From Trileptium ribeirensis (taxonomy: Eukaryota; Nematoda; Enoplea; Enoplida; Thoracostomopsidae): a DNA stretch of 64,000 nucleotides. The stretch is from assembly GCA_030248225.1 (NCBI GenBank), contig JASANE010017363.1, forward strand, positions 1-64,000, given 5' to 3'. Position 1 is the stretch's first letter, and the number at the start of each line of letters is the position of its first letter. Shown here piece after piece: positions 21,920 through 33,312 of this stretch. The notes below the pieces were generated by a model that worked only from the letters and a program-made list of their open reading frames with translations, was not told the origin of the DNA and searched no databases. Both the position numbers and the translations under genes were made by a program.

Positions 21920-22370
21920 CTCGATCGCACTATACAACACAAATACTTAAAAATCATACAATCTTAAGTGAAACCAGTATAAATATGAAGCCATCAAAAA
22001 TTAAATTGAAATTGATCTAATTTACAAACTCCAAGACAAACGTTCTCTCTTATGCTAAAGTCGAATCTGTGCGTCATCATGGAATTTCTGATTATTATAG
22101 TCAACACCTTTACCGTTGAATTTATATTCGCCAATACCAGACATAAATTTAGCAAAAAAAGATGTCGTCTTTGTAATTTTTTGACTCAAAGATAAATTTA
22201 GCCGCATGCTATGTTTTGTTGTAGGCATATGTAGGCGTCACCTAAAAATAACATATAGATTGTGACACGTACTACCTTAACCTACTAATGTTCTCTGTTA
22301 CAAATCCGGCAACACCAAACTATGTACTGCGTTCTATATCGTGGCAATGCGTTATCATTTTTGATTGCGC
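21920..22370. other. No gene seen
   Basis: AT-rich spacer with no recognised repeat or ORF. Confidence 0.4.
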
Positions 22371-22375
22371 GTGCT

Positions 22376-22799
22376 TTATTTCGCTCGCTTTGCAAGGTCA
22401 ATTAAGGCATCCGATTGAATGTTCATTCTAATTTTTTTCTCTTGATGGTGAGTTTGAGGCTGTCCATACTTGCAAACAATGGGCCGTGACACATCCTTTA
22501 CTTCCTTGCCAATGAGAAAATTGTCGAGAAAACCGTCGATTGTAACCCAATAAATAGAAAAGTTTGTCATAAATATATAATCGAAATTGAAATTTTTAAT
22601 CGCGTCATGCAGCTTAGTCGAATGGAACCACTATTTCCGACGTATCGTCAAATTTGACTACTTTAATGCTGGGGTTTTCTAAAAATATACATCCGACAAA
22701 CGTGCTTTCCAATCTACGTGCTTTCAAAGAATCTATCCTTAAAATACAAACGCGTCGTAGCATGGTGCGGCACAGTATCAGTTTAACACAAAAATTCAT
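22376..22799 (-). pseudogene. Unidentified protein-like ORF pair, one frameshift
   Basis: Two minus-strand frames, 22799-22614 and then 22570-22376, read like one protein. The first ends with ENPSIKVVKFDDTSEIVVPF. A one-base shift at the stop then gives a THDAIKN-like link, and the second runs to a stop followed at once by AATAAA. The second part has KEVKDVSRPIVCKYGQPQ and a basic end DALIDLAKRAK. I do not recognise the family. An unspliced retrocopy, a TE gene or a decayed exon are all possible. The composition is less AT-rich than its flanks. Confidence 0.35.
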
Positions 22800-22994
22800 T
22801 AATTACGTGCATCCACAACCAGACTGCCTACTCGAGATTTACTAACATTTTGCCAAGATGCATTGGAAGTTATTGAAAGAAATACTGTGTGATGTTGTCA
22901 TCGCTGGATGGATAGACCTTGTTTATTTTGCAGTAACAGTGTTCTTCCGTGCCAGTGCTGTACAGGTAAAATTATCCAAATGTATACCTGCTGT

Positions 22995-23155
22995 GTACGA
23001 GCCGAGTAAAGCTTTTTTGACGAAGGTAGGCTCGGTTCGGAAGTTGAATGATTAGGCTCGGTTCAATGAGGCTTAGGTCGGCTCGAAAGAAATTGATGCC
23101 GACTCGGCTTAGGCTAGAGCCGAGCCGAACCTCTAGCCGAAATTTTCACATTTAT
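22995..23155. repeat. GAGCCG-family fragment
   Basis: Many GGCTCGGTTCGG and GAGCCGAGCCGAACC motifs lie in opposing orientation around GGCTTAGG. The end matches 14985-15055. Confidence 0.5.
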
Positions 23156-23511
23156 AAGGAACTTGCTGGTTAGTTACAATCAGCAAATTCATCTATGCTG
23201 CGATACAACAAAAATAAACATTAAAAGTGCAAGGTTTAAGTAAATGTTGGTAGCAAAAGAAGCAGCTATGCATATCAGATCAAATTGCTAGAATTGTTGG
23301 ACTCTACCTGATATCGTTAATTAAAACTCTGCTCACTAAATGCTCTAGTGGTAATTCTGGTCGGAAACGAAGTTAATAATTTTTATATTACCAAAATTGT
23401 GTTACGCCCGGGGTTCCGGTGGATTTGTCGCGACGAGTGTCCTCTTTGGTACGCAGGTGTGATCTGAGTTCCCAGGGAAAACGTCAATAAGCGGTACTGT
23501 TATAATATAAT

Positions 23512-23780
23512 CAGGGATAACCGGCATTGCGATTCCGGCGAAATTCGTATTATTCCGGTACCATTTTCGTCAAAAGGCAAAAACGATACCGAAATAAGAA
23601 GTCGCGTTTAAGATTCTTCTTAATATTTTCTTTCTTTTGCTTCAGTTACTGTCCAAGCATATATATGATATCTACACAGATCAATTTCGTTTCATAATCA
23701 GGCATAGCAAAATTTTAATTAAACAATTTACCCCGTAAAACATAAGTACAGAAAATAACTTCTCGTAGGCTTTTTCATCT
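23512..23780 (+). mobile_element. CCGGAA-family hAT MITE, old partial copy
   Basis: CAGGGATAACCGG, TTCCGGCGAAATTCGT, GGCAAAAACGATACCG and TTGCTTCAGTTACTG parallel the left end of the copies at 34053 and 42810. Its right end was not found, so this is a diverged or truncated copy. Confidence 0.6.
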
Positions 23781-24234
23781 GAATGCTATAGAAACTGTTA
23801 TCCAAGACTTACATTAACGAAACAAATTTCAATAAATTTTTCATTTATTTGTTTGACTCATTGAAAGAAGTCCTGTGTAGGTCCAAATGGAACTTGCAAA
23901 GCCTGATATGCATATTACAACACGGACTGCTTGGAAATCAACATTCCATATGAGGAACTTTCGAACTTAAAAATGGTAGTCATGAAGTTGAGCGCTCAAT
24001 TTACACTGCCGGAAGCCCGTCCAACACAAACTGCTTCAGTCACCACTGAACTGCAATTTTTGTAAAACAGTATATGCTCTTGTAAATTGCCATAATAAGG
24101 TTCGTTGATGTTACTTGTTGAGAGAAGCATGATAGTCGGTTGACACGTGAAGTACAGTATGAGACAAGTAATATTTTTACATAACAGTGACGGTAAAGCT
24201 TAGCTACACACGGTAGAATATATACCTGTAGTCG

Positions 24235-24440
24235 ACAATGTTAGATAACATATTTTGGATTTGGGCTTAGCTAGAGGAACTTGGAGACAAAGGGATGTCA
24301 AGAGCCACCGCATGAAAAGTCGGGTAGAGGTGGGATTCCAACCCTCGAACTTCAGCCTTTGGATTTCAAGTAGGCGCACTAACGGTTGAGCTGTCGCAAG
24401 CTGACTACATAAGCAATTATAAAGCTGCTATTTTCGACAG
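24235..24440 (-). repeat. tRNA-derived SINE of a second family, copy 1
   Basis: The minus strand reads GACAGCTCAACCGTTAGTGC, then an anticodon-like region, then GGGTTGGAATCCCACC, a tRNA-like A and B box order. A tail with GATAACATATTTT and GGGCTTAG is shared with the copy at 24660. Confidence 0.5.
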
Positions 24441-24659
24441 TCCCCCGCCTTCCATAAGGGCTGCTACTGGTCTTTTCATTTTTATATTACCATATATTCA
24501 GAATATATGCAATATGTTTCTATTAAATGATCGGATTAGCCATAAACAGCATTTAAACTAACCACCGTTAGGCCAGCACATGTGGGGTTAAAACGCAGGT
24601 ATGATTAAGGGTTAAACTAGGCGGCAGTAGAAACTAACCTTGCTGTACATGGCCCTCGT

Positions 24660-24840
24660 TAGGTAACATATTTCACATTTAGGCTTAGTAATAAGAGCTT
24701 GGATAAAAAAATTGATGCGGAAACAGCTACCTGCAAACTCTTGTAGGGGTGGAATTCGTACCAAGACCTACAGCCATTGGATTCGCAAGCACGCGCTACA
24801 CCGACTAAGCTATCACTGGCCCGCGTCTTATTCATGACAG
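24660..24840 (-). repeat. tRNA-derived SINE of a second family, copy 2
   Basis: On the minus strand the A box TAGCTTAGTCGG is canonical, and the B box is GGTACGAATTCC. The tail GGTAACATATTTCACATTTAG matches the neighbouring copy. The spacing and the shared tail argue against a functional tRNA gene. Confidence 0.55.
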
Positions 24841-25194
24841 ATGTATAGGCCAGACGGATTCATATCCTGTTTTTTTGGAAATTTTATCCAAACCAAATAT
24901 TAGCAATAACTATTATAATAGCTAAGGAAAACTTTATACAGCAACAGCAAAATAAATACTATATGGTTAATTTACAAATTGCTTTATTTTTTATACGAAA
25001 ATGATTCAAACCCATTTATGACGGACAAGCGCAGTACAATTTAAATATATAAAGTGTAAGACCAATAATAACTATCTAATGCGTTAAATGAAAAACAACC
25101 ACAACTGAGTTTGACTAAAAATTTTTAACATCGTGAAAATAGATATTTAAAGTAAATCTTAGGTCGTTGAAATAGGTTCATAAAAACAGACCTA

Positions 25195-25285
25195 AGTATG
25201 GACCCTCCGAACCTCATCCAACCCCTGTGAAGGCCCCACATTACAATGCTCGCGCCGGCCGCGGGACTTCAACCGGCGACCTGGG
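25195..25285 (-). repeat. tRNA-like or SINE fragment
   Basis: A GC-rich segment whose minus strand has GGTTGAAGTCCCGC, a B-box-like sequence, beside GGTCGCCGG. No A box or cloverleaf is evident. Confidence 0.25.
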
Positions 25286-25677
25286 AGTTTCAGCAAAATT
25301 ACGGTGAAAATTCTAAAAATAGAGGTAAAATTAACAAAAAATGGGAAAAATTAAGATAAATTATTCATAAATTGGCTAAAAAACAAATTTAGCAAAATTT
25401 GTTCAAGTTTTGAATTTCTTGAATTTTTTAAAAATTATACACCGCAGTGGGCTTCCTCTCCTAAGCCCAAGGACCTTCGACTTCTATGGTGTATATTATG
25501 GTGCTCACGCGTACGGGTCACCAAATTGTGGTGCTAAATCGCAAAATATTTACAGGAAACACAATCTACGTGGTGCGATATCACAAATCGTGTTCATAAG
25601 AGAAAGTCGTGAATTCTGCGCATTCATTGCTTATTATTACGATTGGAAAAATAACGAGATATGTGTGCTATCCTACA

Positions 25678-26281
25678 CAGGGGCGGATTTAGAAAATTCT
25701 CGTGGGGTGGTTGTAGCGCTTATGACTGCTCTATACTTAACATATTTTGGCAGAATTACCATGTGTTCTTCGTATTCGCATATAACTCTTTTGAAAGTGT
25801 GTATACATGGAACGTTAATTGAAAGTCTATATATGGAACCTTTATTCTTGTTTGACACCATCTATAAAACAAAGTTCAATCTTCGATGCTTCTGCTGCGC
25901 AAATCTATCGATCACGTCATCGACATGAATTGGAATTTCTGGATGGATATACGTAAGTGCCAAGCCCGTCAAACGTTCATCTGTAGTTTTGTTGCGTAGA
26001 TAGTTCTTTAGGATTTTCATAGCGCTGAAAGCACGCTCCGCAGTGCACGTTGTTACAGGCAATGTGCAGGAAATTTACAAGAGCGATTTTGATGTTTGGA
26101 AACCTGTAAGAGTTGGAAAGCACTTAATACATTCTTGCGTCTTGAAGGTTGCAGAGAACTACTTCTCGTTGAAAGCTTTAAAATTTTATTTTGCTATAAT
26201 TTTGACGCCAAACTTTTCTTGTTCTGATGAGTCCCGGTGGGGAGTCTGCAGACCCCCATGCCCGCCCTAGATCCGCCCTTG
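25678..26281. mobile_element. hAT transposon relic with degenerate 8-bp duplication
   Basis: The left end CAGGGGCGGATTTAG and the right end (minus strand) CAAGGGCGGATCTAG are inverted. The flanks ATCCTACA (25670-25677) and TACCTACA (26282-26289) match at 6 of 8 positions, the length expected of hAT insertions. The interior codes the end of a hAT transposase on the minus strand. Confidence 0.7.
25862..26074 (-). pseudogene. hAT transposase, C-terminal dimerisation domain fragment
   Basis: The minus-strand frame carries the hAT dimerisation block LPVTTCTAERAFSAMKILKN followed by TDERLTGLALTYIH and DVIDRFA. A stop lies just upstream at 26075-26077, and the N-terminal zinc finger and catalytic domain are absent. 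It closely resembles the ZMYM-like/52-kDa-repressor type of hAT proteins in animals. The protein is dead and the plus-strand frame over it is a shadow. Confidence 0.8.
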
Positions 26282-26664
26282 TACCTACAGTTGTATTTTG
26301 TAATTGGAGATAAGAAATACGGCCAAAATCAGAATTGACAGTGCTTTATAGGCTGTTCTTCGTTTAATATGACCTAGAGTTTGATATTACAATGACTAAA
26401 CTATTAAAAAAGTTATTTCAACGACCAACTATCAATGTCTTATTAACCAACTGTTAAAATATGTCACAATTTTACCATACGGCAAAGCCGTTTGTGCAAC
26501 AATTTACTTGAAACCTAAAGCTCTCTTGTAATTTCTCAAGCATTTCCTGTTGTGTAGTGACGACTTTACACAGCGGCAGTTATATTGAACGGATGACAAC
26601 AATTTTTAGTCGAAATACATAATAAGCAACCCTGAAACTCGAAACTTTTTGTTTGTAAAGATCA

Positions 26665-26910
26665 TGGCCCATGTCAACATTAAGACGACTCTAACTAGGT
26701 CAACTATAACGTTAGAAAAAGGAACAGCTTAGAGCGGGGGTTCGGAGGGCGGCAGCCCCCCGACTTAAGCTTAGGGTTAGTACATGGCCACTATAGGGAC
26801 CTTAGCTTAGGCTAAGACTAATGTAGAGATCATGATCTATAGAAATACAACACGAATTCATGGCAATGCCCTGCTAAGGTCAAGTTTCCACTTCGGCGGC
26901 GTTACTTAAC
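26665..26910. mobile_element. Small MITE-like element, copy 2
   Basis: It shares AACAGCTTAGAGCGGGGG, the CAGCCCCCCGA turn and CTTAGGCTAAGACTAA with 21718-21912. The ends are more diverged (CCATGTCAACATTAAG and a right end with CACTTCGGCGGCG). Confidence 0.5.
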
Positions 26911-27006
26911 GTTCTGAATTGTTGGCAATTGTTAATGAAAAAATTTTCAAAACGCTATATATACAGAATACGTTGTTTGTAGCTATTTGAAATTGCTTAT
27001 AATGGC

Positions 27007-27279
27007 TTGCTATTATTGCTGTACGTACTGCGCATGTCTAACACGGACCGAGGTACCCGAGCCCTCAGAGGACGAGTGGAGGCCTTCGAGGGTCAGCCCG
27101 TTTACAGGATAAGGGAGGTTGTAGGGAAGAAGTGGATGCGGTGCCTTCATCGGCTGTGTGTTCGGAGCTTGTGCTCCTGTCGCCAAAAGAATGGTTGTAC
27201 TGTACCGTCTATTACTAAGGTAGCCGATGCCTCAGGAAATTCGCTGCCTCAATTGAGGATAACTCCCTTATTACTATGA
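27007..27279 (+). CDS. Unidentified GC-rich ORF
   Basis: A 90-codon frame (first ATG at about 27034) lies in a GC-rich island within AT-rich DNA. It has clustered cysteines (CLHRLCVRSLCSCRQKNGC) and basic residues. No family was recognised. It may be part of an element rather than a gene. Confidence 0.18.
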   Translation: MLLLLYVLRMSNTDRGTRALRGRVEAFEGQPVYRIREVVGKKWMRCLHRLCVRSLCSCRQKNGCTVPSITKVADASGNSLPQLRITPLLL

Positions 27280-27909
27280 ACATAAAGTACTCACCTGTGG
27301 CAGTGCACTATTTGCTGCTCTTCATTTTTGACTTTTATTATTGTAATTTGTCTTTAGTTGTCTTTTTATTTTGCATAAGTGTAAATTTAGTGCGTAAACT
27401 AATCCATGGTCGTACTTTTGTTAATTTCTTTAACTGTCAACAATTAATAATTCTAGTTCATTCTTAGGCTAAGCTTAGCTCAGTCTAGGACGATGTGGAG
27501 TGTGGCTATATGGGATTTTGGGTTTACCCGGTCCAAGTGTAGGACACAACAGGCCTTAGATAGGAAGAAAATGGTGAAAAACAGGGTAGGATTAACATCA
27601 TTGAGGGAAATCGCGAAAAATTTGTCGCAGATTGGCAAACCTCGAGGTTAATTTTTAGTAAAATGGTAAATATAAATGGCCGACGGACCTTCAATACATA
27701 TGGTCTATGACCGGTTCTATGTAAAATTTGCAACTTAGGGTAAAGAATAGGGTTATGTCGACAGCGCCATAGAATGCCTTTCGTTTGTGTCATTAAGCTT
27801 TGCAATGGTTCAAATATATAGCCAACAATGCGCTAATTTCCTTAACCGTTTTCCGCATAGAGTCACTCGGGTGTGACAGTGGACTTGTTTTACGATGAGA
27901 TGCACGTAC

Positions 27910-28028
27910 TGAGTTTGTCATGCGGGCTGCGAGGTTTCTTAAGGAACGTACCAACAACTCCTGAATAGCATAGTAGCGAACATACAAGGCTCTCACCGGA
28001 ACGATCTAGGTTCAATCCGAGGGAAAAA
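27910..28028 (+). repeat. tRNA-derived SINE-like copy S3
   Basis: The leader GCTGCGAGGTTTCTTAAGGA is followed by TAGCATAGTAGC (A box) and AGGTTCAATCC (B box), the best boxes in this family. Confidence 0.6.
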
Positions 28029-29226
28029 ATTTGTTCAATATCCCAGTAAACACGCAATAATTTATGCAGGAAAGGATTAAATAGTGCAAGTAGAATTCGA
28101 TACATTTCCTGCACATTCTGTTGCCGTGACCGCAATTACCTAGCTACTTGAATGCTAAAGTCGCAAAGTAAAATTTGTCATTTTTTGTCGGGGGTCCAGT
28201 AGGCTAGTGAAGTCCTAGGAGCTTAAATTAAAAAAATTTCGTTCAAAACTTAATTTCTTTATTATATGTTTCCCTATCTAAACCCAAATTTTAAAATTTT
28301 ACTTACCTTCCCTACTTAAGTTGCATATTTTTGTTTCGTTTTTTATTGGCTAACGTGCGTTATCAAAACAGTTTTTTCCTGAGTTCAAGCAGAAGCGACG
28401 ACAACTATTATCTGTTGTTTTTGGTTTTTTATACTTAAAAGAGCTGCAACCATTTTTGTATCCAAAATTTGGCAGAGGCTAGCTAGCGGTATTGTATTTG
28501 AATTACAGCGGTTTTCATTGCGTATTTTGGATAATTTACAAGGGTGCGAGGAGCTGATTGAATATGATTGAGTTGAAGTTAGTTGAATTAGTTCCGGCTG
28601 GATTTCTTTTAGCTTAAATTGATGCAAGCGCAAAGAATTGGGTGTCTCGGATTATATTAGCTACTGTCTGAATAGTTTGTGTTAAGAGAAGCTTATACTC
28701 TGCTTATCCGGTATTGTGGCTTATTCACAACGAAACTATATTAAGCTTTTCTAAACGGTAGCGTAAAGAATTACGTGAATCAAAGATTGATTCAGTGCCG
28801 AGACACTGTTCTAGCAGTGGCATTAAGTGGTGGCGCGCTTCATACCTAGGTATCTAAAAACGAGTATATATTACTTTAGTAATATTAACTTTCTCTAATA
28901 AAATCTAGGAGCAATAATGATGAGTGGTAGCTTAACAACTGTTTTAAGATTTAGTAATACGTTACAAATTCGGCCCTATAGTGTCGACTGAGCTAGCCCA
29001 TGTGATAATGTAGGTGGGCTCGAAATAATTAGGAGTGCTACGTGTGAAGTCTGGCAGCCTGTCGGGATCGGCGGGGCAAGTAGTATTATTCTTGAGCAGA
29101 CCGGGCAAGTACGGGGCGTGGAATCGATTACCATCTCGAGTCGTCGTTAGATCTCCCTTGCTATGTTTGGCCAGCCGGTCGGGGGCTACGGATCTCCCCG
29201 TACGAACAGCCATTCGGGGTTCGTGC

Positions 29227-29233
29227 AGAGTAA
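29227..29233. repeat. Target duplication of the LINE, left
   Basis: AGAGTAA occurs here and at 33476-33482. The inverted copy D has one GTAAGA at this point, the expected empty site. Confidence 0.7.
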
Positions 29234-29336
29234 AGGTCTAAGTTAAGTCTAAGGACGTTAAATTGCTACTGTCACTAAATATCTGGGGATACGTACTTCG
29301 ACAATTAAAGCTAACAACACCAATAAATCCAGCAAA

Positions 29337-30326
29337 ATGGGACCTCAACAAACCGGCACAACAAATGGTTCAAAAGAAAAACAAGTACGAACGCACGGCT
29401 CCCAGGGTTCAAAACAATCAACTGCTCAACGTCGCTCTATCCAAAATCCTGCAGCGCAGCTCAACACATCTGCAACCTCGATCACTACAAAGCCTGTTGG
29501 TTCAACCCTTTGCTGCGAATGTCAACGCGAGGGTGGAGACGACTGTTTCGCATGTGATAGCTGCGATGGGTGGATACACTACTCATGCACTGGTCTTAAC
29601 GCACAAATCATTGCCACAATACAAGGAAATTCCTTTGTGCAAGTAGTTTGTAGCAGCTGTCAAAACATTTCACGGCGGACAACCCCTGTGGCTGCCGAAC
29701 CGGACACCATTAATGCTCGTTTTAGCGCCATGCAAGCGCAAATGAATGAAATCACGTCATCAATTGCTGCGATTAAACACTCTTTAAATCCCGCAACTCA
29801 AACGGACAATGCCTCCACCATTGAACAATCACAACCGCTGTCTTTCGCAGAAGTTGTGGCAAGAAACATTGCTGATAGAACAAATTTCGGTCCCAATATC
29901 AATACAGCTGAGGGAGACCCACATCGCCGATGTCTGGTTATTAAGGGACTCACAGAAATTGATCACGATCACGACCTCAAAACAGCCACTGAAATTGTCC
30001 AGTATTTGGACCAGAGTGCTGCTGTGGAATCAGTCTTCAGAATGGGGACAATTGAATCGAAAAGGCAGCGACCTGAATCAGTTTCTAATTCAAAAAATTC
30101 AATTCCTCGACTGCTTAAAGTAAGATTGTACTCCTCTACCGTGGTGAAGTCTGTGCTGCGTGAAGCCCACAATCTGAAAAGCAGCGAACAGTGGAAAGGA
30201 ATTTTTCTCCGGCGTTCAATGACAACCGAAGAGCGAATTCGTCTATCACTATTGTACAAAAAGGCTCAGAGTCTGAATTCCGAACTCAATAATGATCCCG
30301 AAATCGCACCAAATATGTCGTTTTGA
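29337..30326 (+). CDS. LINE ORF1 protein with PHD finger
   Basis: An intact 329-residue ORF1 starts at the first ATG after the leader. Residues 1-55 are basic, polar and low in complexity. Residues 59-109 form a PHD-type zinc finger: Cys pairs at 59/60/62, 70/73/76, His81, Cys84 and Cys105/108, with the family-typical CDGWIHYSC. Residues around 128-150 look like a short coiled coil. Residues 200-325 resemble the RNA-binding domain of CR1-group ORF1 (RCLVIKGL, then VFRMGT). PHD-bearing ORF1 proteins are known from CR1-type LINEs and bind the element RNA. Confidence 0.82.
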   Translation: MGPQQTGTTNGSKEKQVRTHGSQGSKQSTAQRRSIQNPAAQLNTSATSITTKPVGSTLCCECQREGGDDCFACDSCDGWIHYSCTGLNAQIIATIQGNSFVQVVCSSCQNISRRTTPVAAEPDTINARFSAMQAQMNEITSSIAAIKHSLNPATQTDNASTIEQSQPLSFAEVVARNIADRTNFGPNINTAEGDPHRRCLVIKGLTEIDHDHDLKTATEIVQYLDQSAAVESVFRMGTIESKRQRPESVSNSKNSIPRLLKVRLYSSTVVKSVLREAHNLKSSEQWKGIFLRRSMTTEERIRLSLLYKKAQSLNSELNNDPEIAPNMSF

Positions 30327-30495
30327 ACGAAAAACTGTTTATGTATAAGGGATGTTTTATGAATGACAACAACCTCGTTGGTGGCAAAAGGTATCCGGTA
30401 GAATATTCGTTTGAAGGAGTTGGTAGAAACATTTCAGTTAACGTAAACAGCTGTATGGCGGAGTCAAACCATTATTCTAGTTCGGAAAACTAGAT

Positions 30496-31353
30496 ATGGG
30501 GGCGAGTCGTACGCGTACAAATGCTTCTCCAATACCCTGCAAACTAGCTAATGCGCGAAGCTTAGCAAATAAAGTAACAATATTGGAGTGCCTTCTTAAC
30601 AGTAGAAACTTTAAAATAATTGCTTTCTGTGAAACATGGTTACACGACGAATTTACAAACTCAATGATTAACTGTCCAGAGTTTTTAGTGTTCCGCAAAG
30701 ATAGGGCAAAATCCCGTGGAGGAGGAGTTGCCATCTTTGTTCATTACTCTGTGAAATCATTGCCTGTTAATTGTTCTAACATAAATTTAGAGATTATATG
30801 CGTAGACTTGTATATACCAAATAAGCATAGATTAATATGTGTTTACAGACCTCCTAATAGCACTCTTGAATATACAGCAGATCTAATTGATCAGATGAAC
30901 GAGCTTTGCCAAGTGAACTGCCCAATAACTCTATTGGGCGACTTCAATTTTCCTGAAATAAACTGGAGCTCGCTAACATGGCCTAGCTATGGCCAAGCTG
31001 CTATGTTTGCAGAATTTGCTATGGAAAAAGGTTTTACTCAATTGGTTCAGTTTACTACGCGGCGCGCAAACACGCTCGACTTAGTCTTAACAAATTCATT
31101 GTTGAATGTTAGCAATGTCTCACAAGGCGATATGTTTTCCGATCACATATCTATTGATTTCTATATTGTAGGTAATGCGACTGGTGAATCTAGGTCTTGT
31201 GTTGATATATATTATGACTATAGAAATGCTGATTACTCTGTTATTTCAGATCATCTGTCTCAGTATAATTGGGATTATATGTTTTATTCAGTGTTCAATG
31301 TGGAAAAGAAATGGTGTTTATTTTGGTCGGTAATTGTAGATGTTATTGATTGA
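30496..31353 (+). pseudogene. LINE ORF2, endonuclease part
   Basis: This is an apurinic-like (EEP) endonuclease that nicks target DNA. The expected motifs are in order: NARSLANK, the Glu of FCETWL, the CVYRPPN loop, LLGDFNFP, TLDLVLTN and SDHISIDF with the terminal Asp-His. The start is the ATG at 30496, 170 bp after ORF1. The frame ends at TGA 31351-31353. The linker continues in a shifted frame with further stops, so ORF2 is no longer one protein. Confidence 0.82.
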
Positions 31354-31497
31354 AACTTTTGTTCCAAAGAAAGGTAAAAAGCCCAAATTTTAGTACCCAT
31401 CTCGCATTAGAAAAATGTTAAATCATAAAATAAACTTTGGCATTTAGCCAAAAAGACACACAATTTTCACGAATATAAACTATTTAGCAAAAAATGC

Positions 31498-33312
31498 GTG
31501 AAAGTTATTGATAAATTCAAAAAATACCAAGAAAACCGTGTTATCAATAATTCTAATAGGAATTCAATTTTTAACTACGTAAATAGCAAATTGTACCGTA
31601 AAAGTACTGTAATGGCTCTGAAAGCACCTAACGGTACTCTTTGTGCCGATAACTCCACGTGCTGTGAAATTATGGCTGAAGCTTTTGCTTCTGTTTTTGT
31701 TTCTGATAACGACTCAGTAACTTGTGATGTTCATCCTGTGACCGAAAGCAAAATTTCATGGGTTTCTTTTAGCCCGCAAGTGGTATGGAAGGCATTGCAT
31801 AAGCTCAAACCTAAGCATAGCAATACTCCTGATGGATTTAGTCAGTTTCTCTTAAAACAACTAAAAGATGCGATATCACTACCGCTTTCACATATTTTCG
31901 AACAATCATTTGTGCAGGGCGTTTTACCAAAAGCATGGTTACAATCTAACGTTGTGCCAGTATATAAAAAAGGAGATTCATGTGAACCTTTGAACTATCG
32001 TCCTATTTCTTTATTGTCTTGTTGTTGTAAAGTAATGGAAACCATAATATGTGATTCTCTCAAATCATATTTGCAAGAAAACAGCTTGATATCACCTGAG
32101 CAACATGGCTTTGTGTCCAAAAAATCCACTTGTACTCAACTATTGGAAACTGTACATGAGTGGTCGTTTGCTCTGGATTCTAAAAAGGATGTGGATATAG
32201 TATATATTGACTTTGCAAAAGCGTTTGATACTGTATCTCATGTTAAATTAATCCATAAGCTGCCTTCTTTTGGTATTACTGGGACGCTACTAAGATGGTT
32301 AAAAGCATTTCTAAATGACAGACAATTGCGAGTGAAACTTGACAACACTTTGTCTCAACCACGAAATGTGATATCTGGTGTACCGCAAGGTAGCGTTCTC
32401 GGCCCCATTTTATTTTTGTTATATATTAATGATGTAACATCTTGTTTAAGCAATGTTTCATTTAAAGTATTTGCTGATGATGTTAAAATATATATTACCT
32501 TTGATAAGAACGATAACTGTTCTCAGGTATCAATGCAAAACGCACTTAACCTACTGTCGAAATGGTCTTCCAATTGGCAGCTTGCCATATCACCATCAAA
32601 GTGTGGAGTTTTGCATCTTGGTAAAAATAATCCAAAAGTACACTATAGTATAAATGGCATTGACTTGCCCACTTTGTATCAAGTAAAAGATTTGGGTGTA
32701 ATAGTTAATTACGATCTAAACTTTAAATCTCATATAAATGCAATCATTTCCAAGGCGTATCGTATTACTAACATGTTATTTCGTTGTTTTATAAACTGCG
32801 ACCCACATGCCTTACTGCTTTGTTATATATCCTATGTTCGACCCCTTTTGGAATATTCATCGTCAGTCTGGTCACCCACATCCCTAATGGAGATAGACAA
32901 AATTGAACGCGTGCAGAGATATTTTACTCGAAGACTAAATTATAGAAACAACGGTGCTCCTATAAGTTACAAAGAACGCCTAAGACGTTACAACCTTGAA
33001 CCATTAGAGTTGCGGCGTCTGCGAGCTGACCTCTGCATGATTTATAAATGTCTGAACGGAGATGTAAATGCTTGTCAAAACCTTTTCATGCTCTCGCAAA
33101 ATACCAGTACACGAGGAAACGGTAAAAAACTGGTAAAACGTAAGTGGAACACCAATACAGCAAGAAATAACTTTGTTCTACGGCATGTTGATATATGGAA
33201 CTGTTTACCTAGCTCAGTCGTATGTTCAGCGAATTTAAGAACTTTTAAGAATCATTTGGAAAAGGACATCAACTTGAATCGATATCTCTACTATAACCGG
33301 AACTTAGGTTAG
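31498..33312 (+). pseudogene. LINE ORF2, reverse transcriptase part
   Basis: The 604-codon frame covers the full RT domain: a TPDGFS fingers block, NYRPISLLS, QHGFVSKKST, YIDFAKAFD with the first catalytic Asp (near 32210), SGVPQGSVLGP and FADD with the catalytic pair (near 32471). It ends with the CR1-type tail (IERVQRYFTRRL, ELRRLRADLCMIYK). It is in the same frame number as the endonuclease part, but the 144 bases between hold stops in every frame. Two indels are the simplest explanation. The RT itself has no inactivating change that I can see. Confidence 0.85.

Noticed and set aside
24235..24840. Functional tRNA genes
   Set aside because: A and B box sequences are present but the copies share non-tRNA tails and no acceptor stem can be drawn. 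They fit SINEs better.
25410..25928. 172-codon plus-strand ORF
   Set aside because: It runs across the left end of a hAT relic and overlaps the antisense of its transposase, so it is not a gene.
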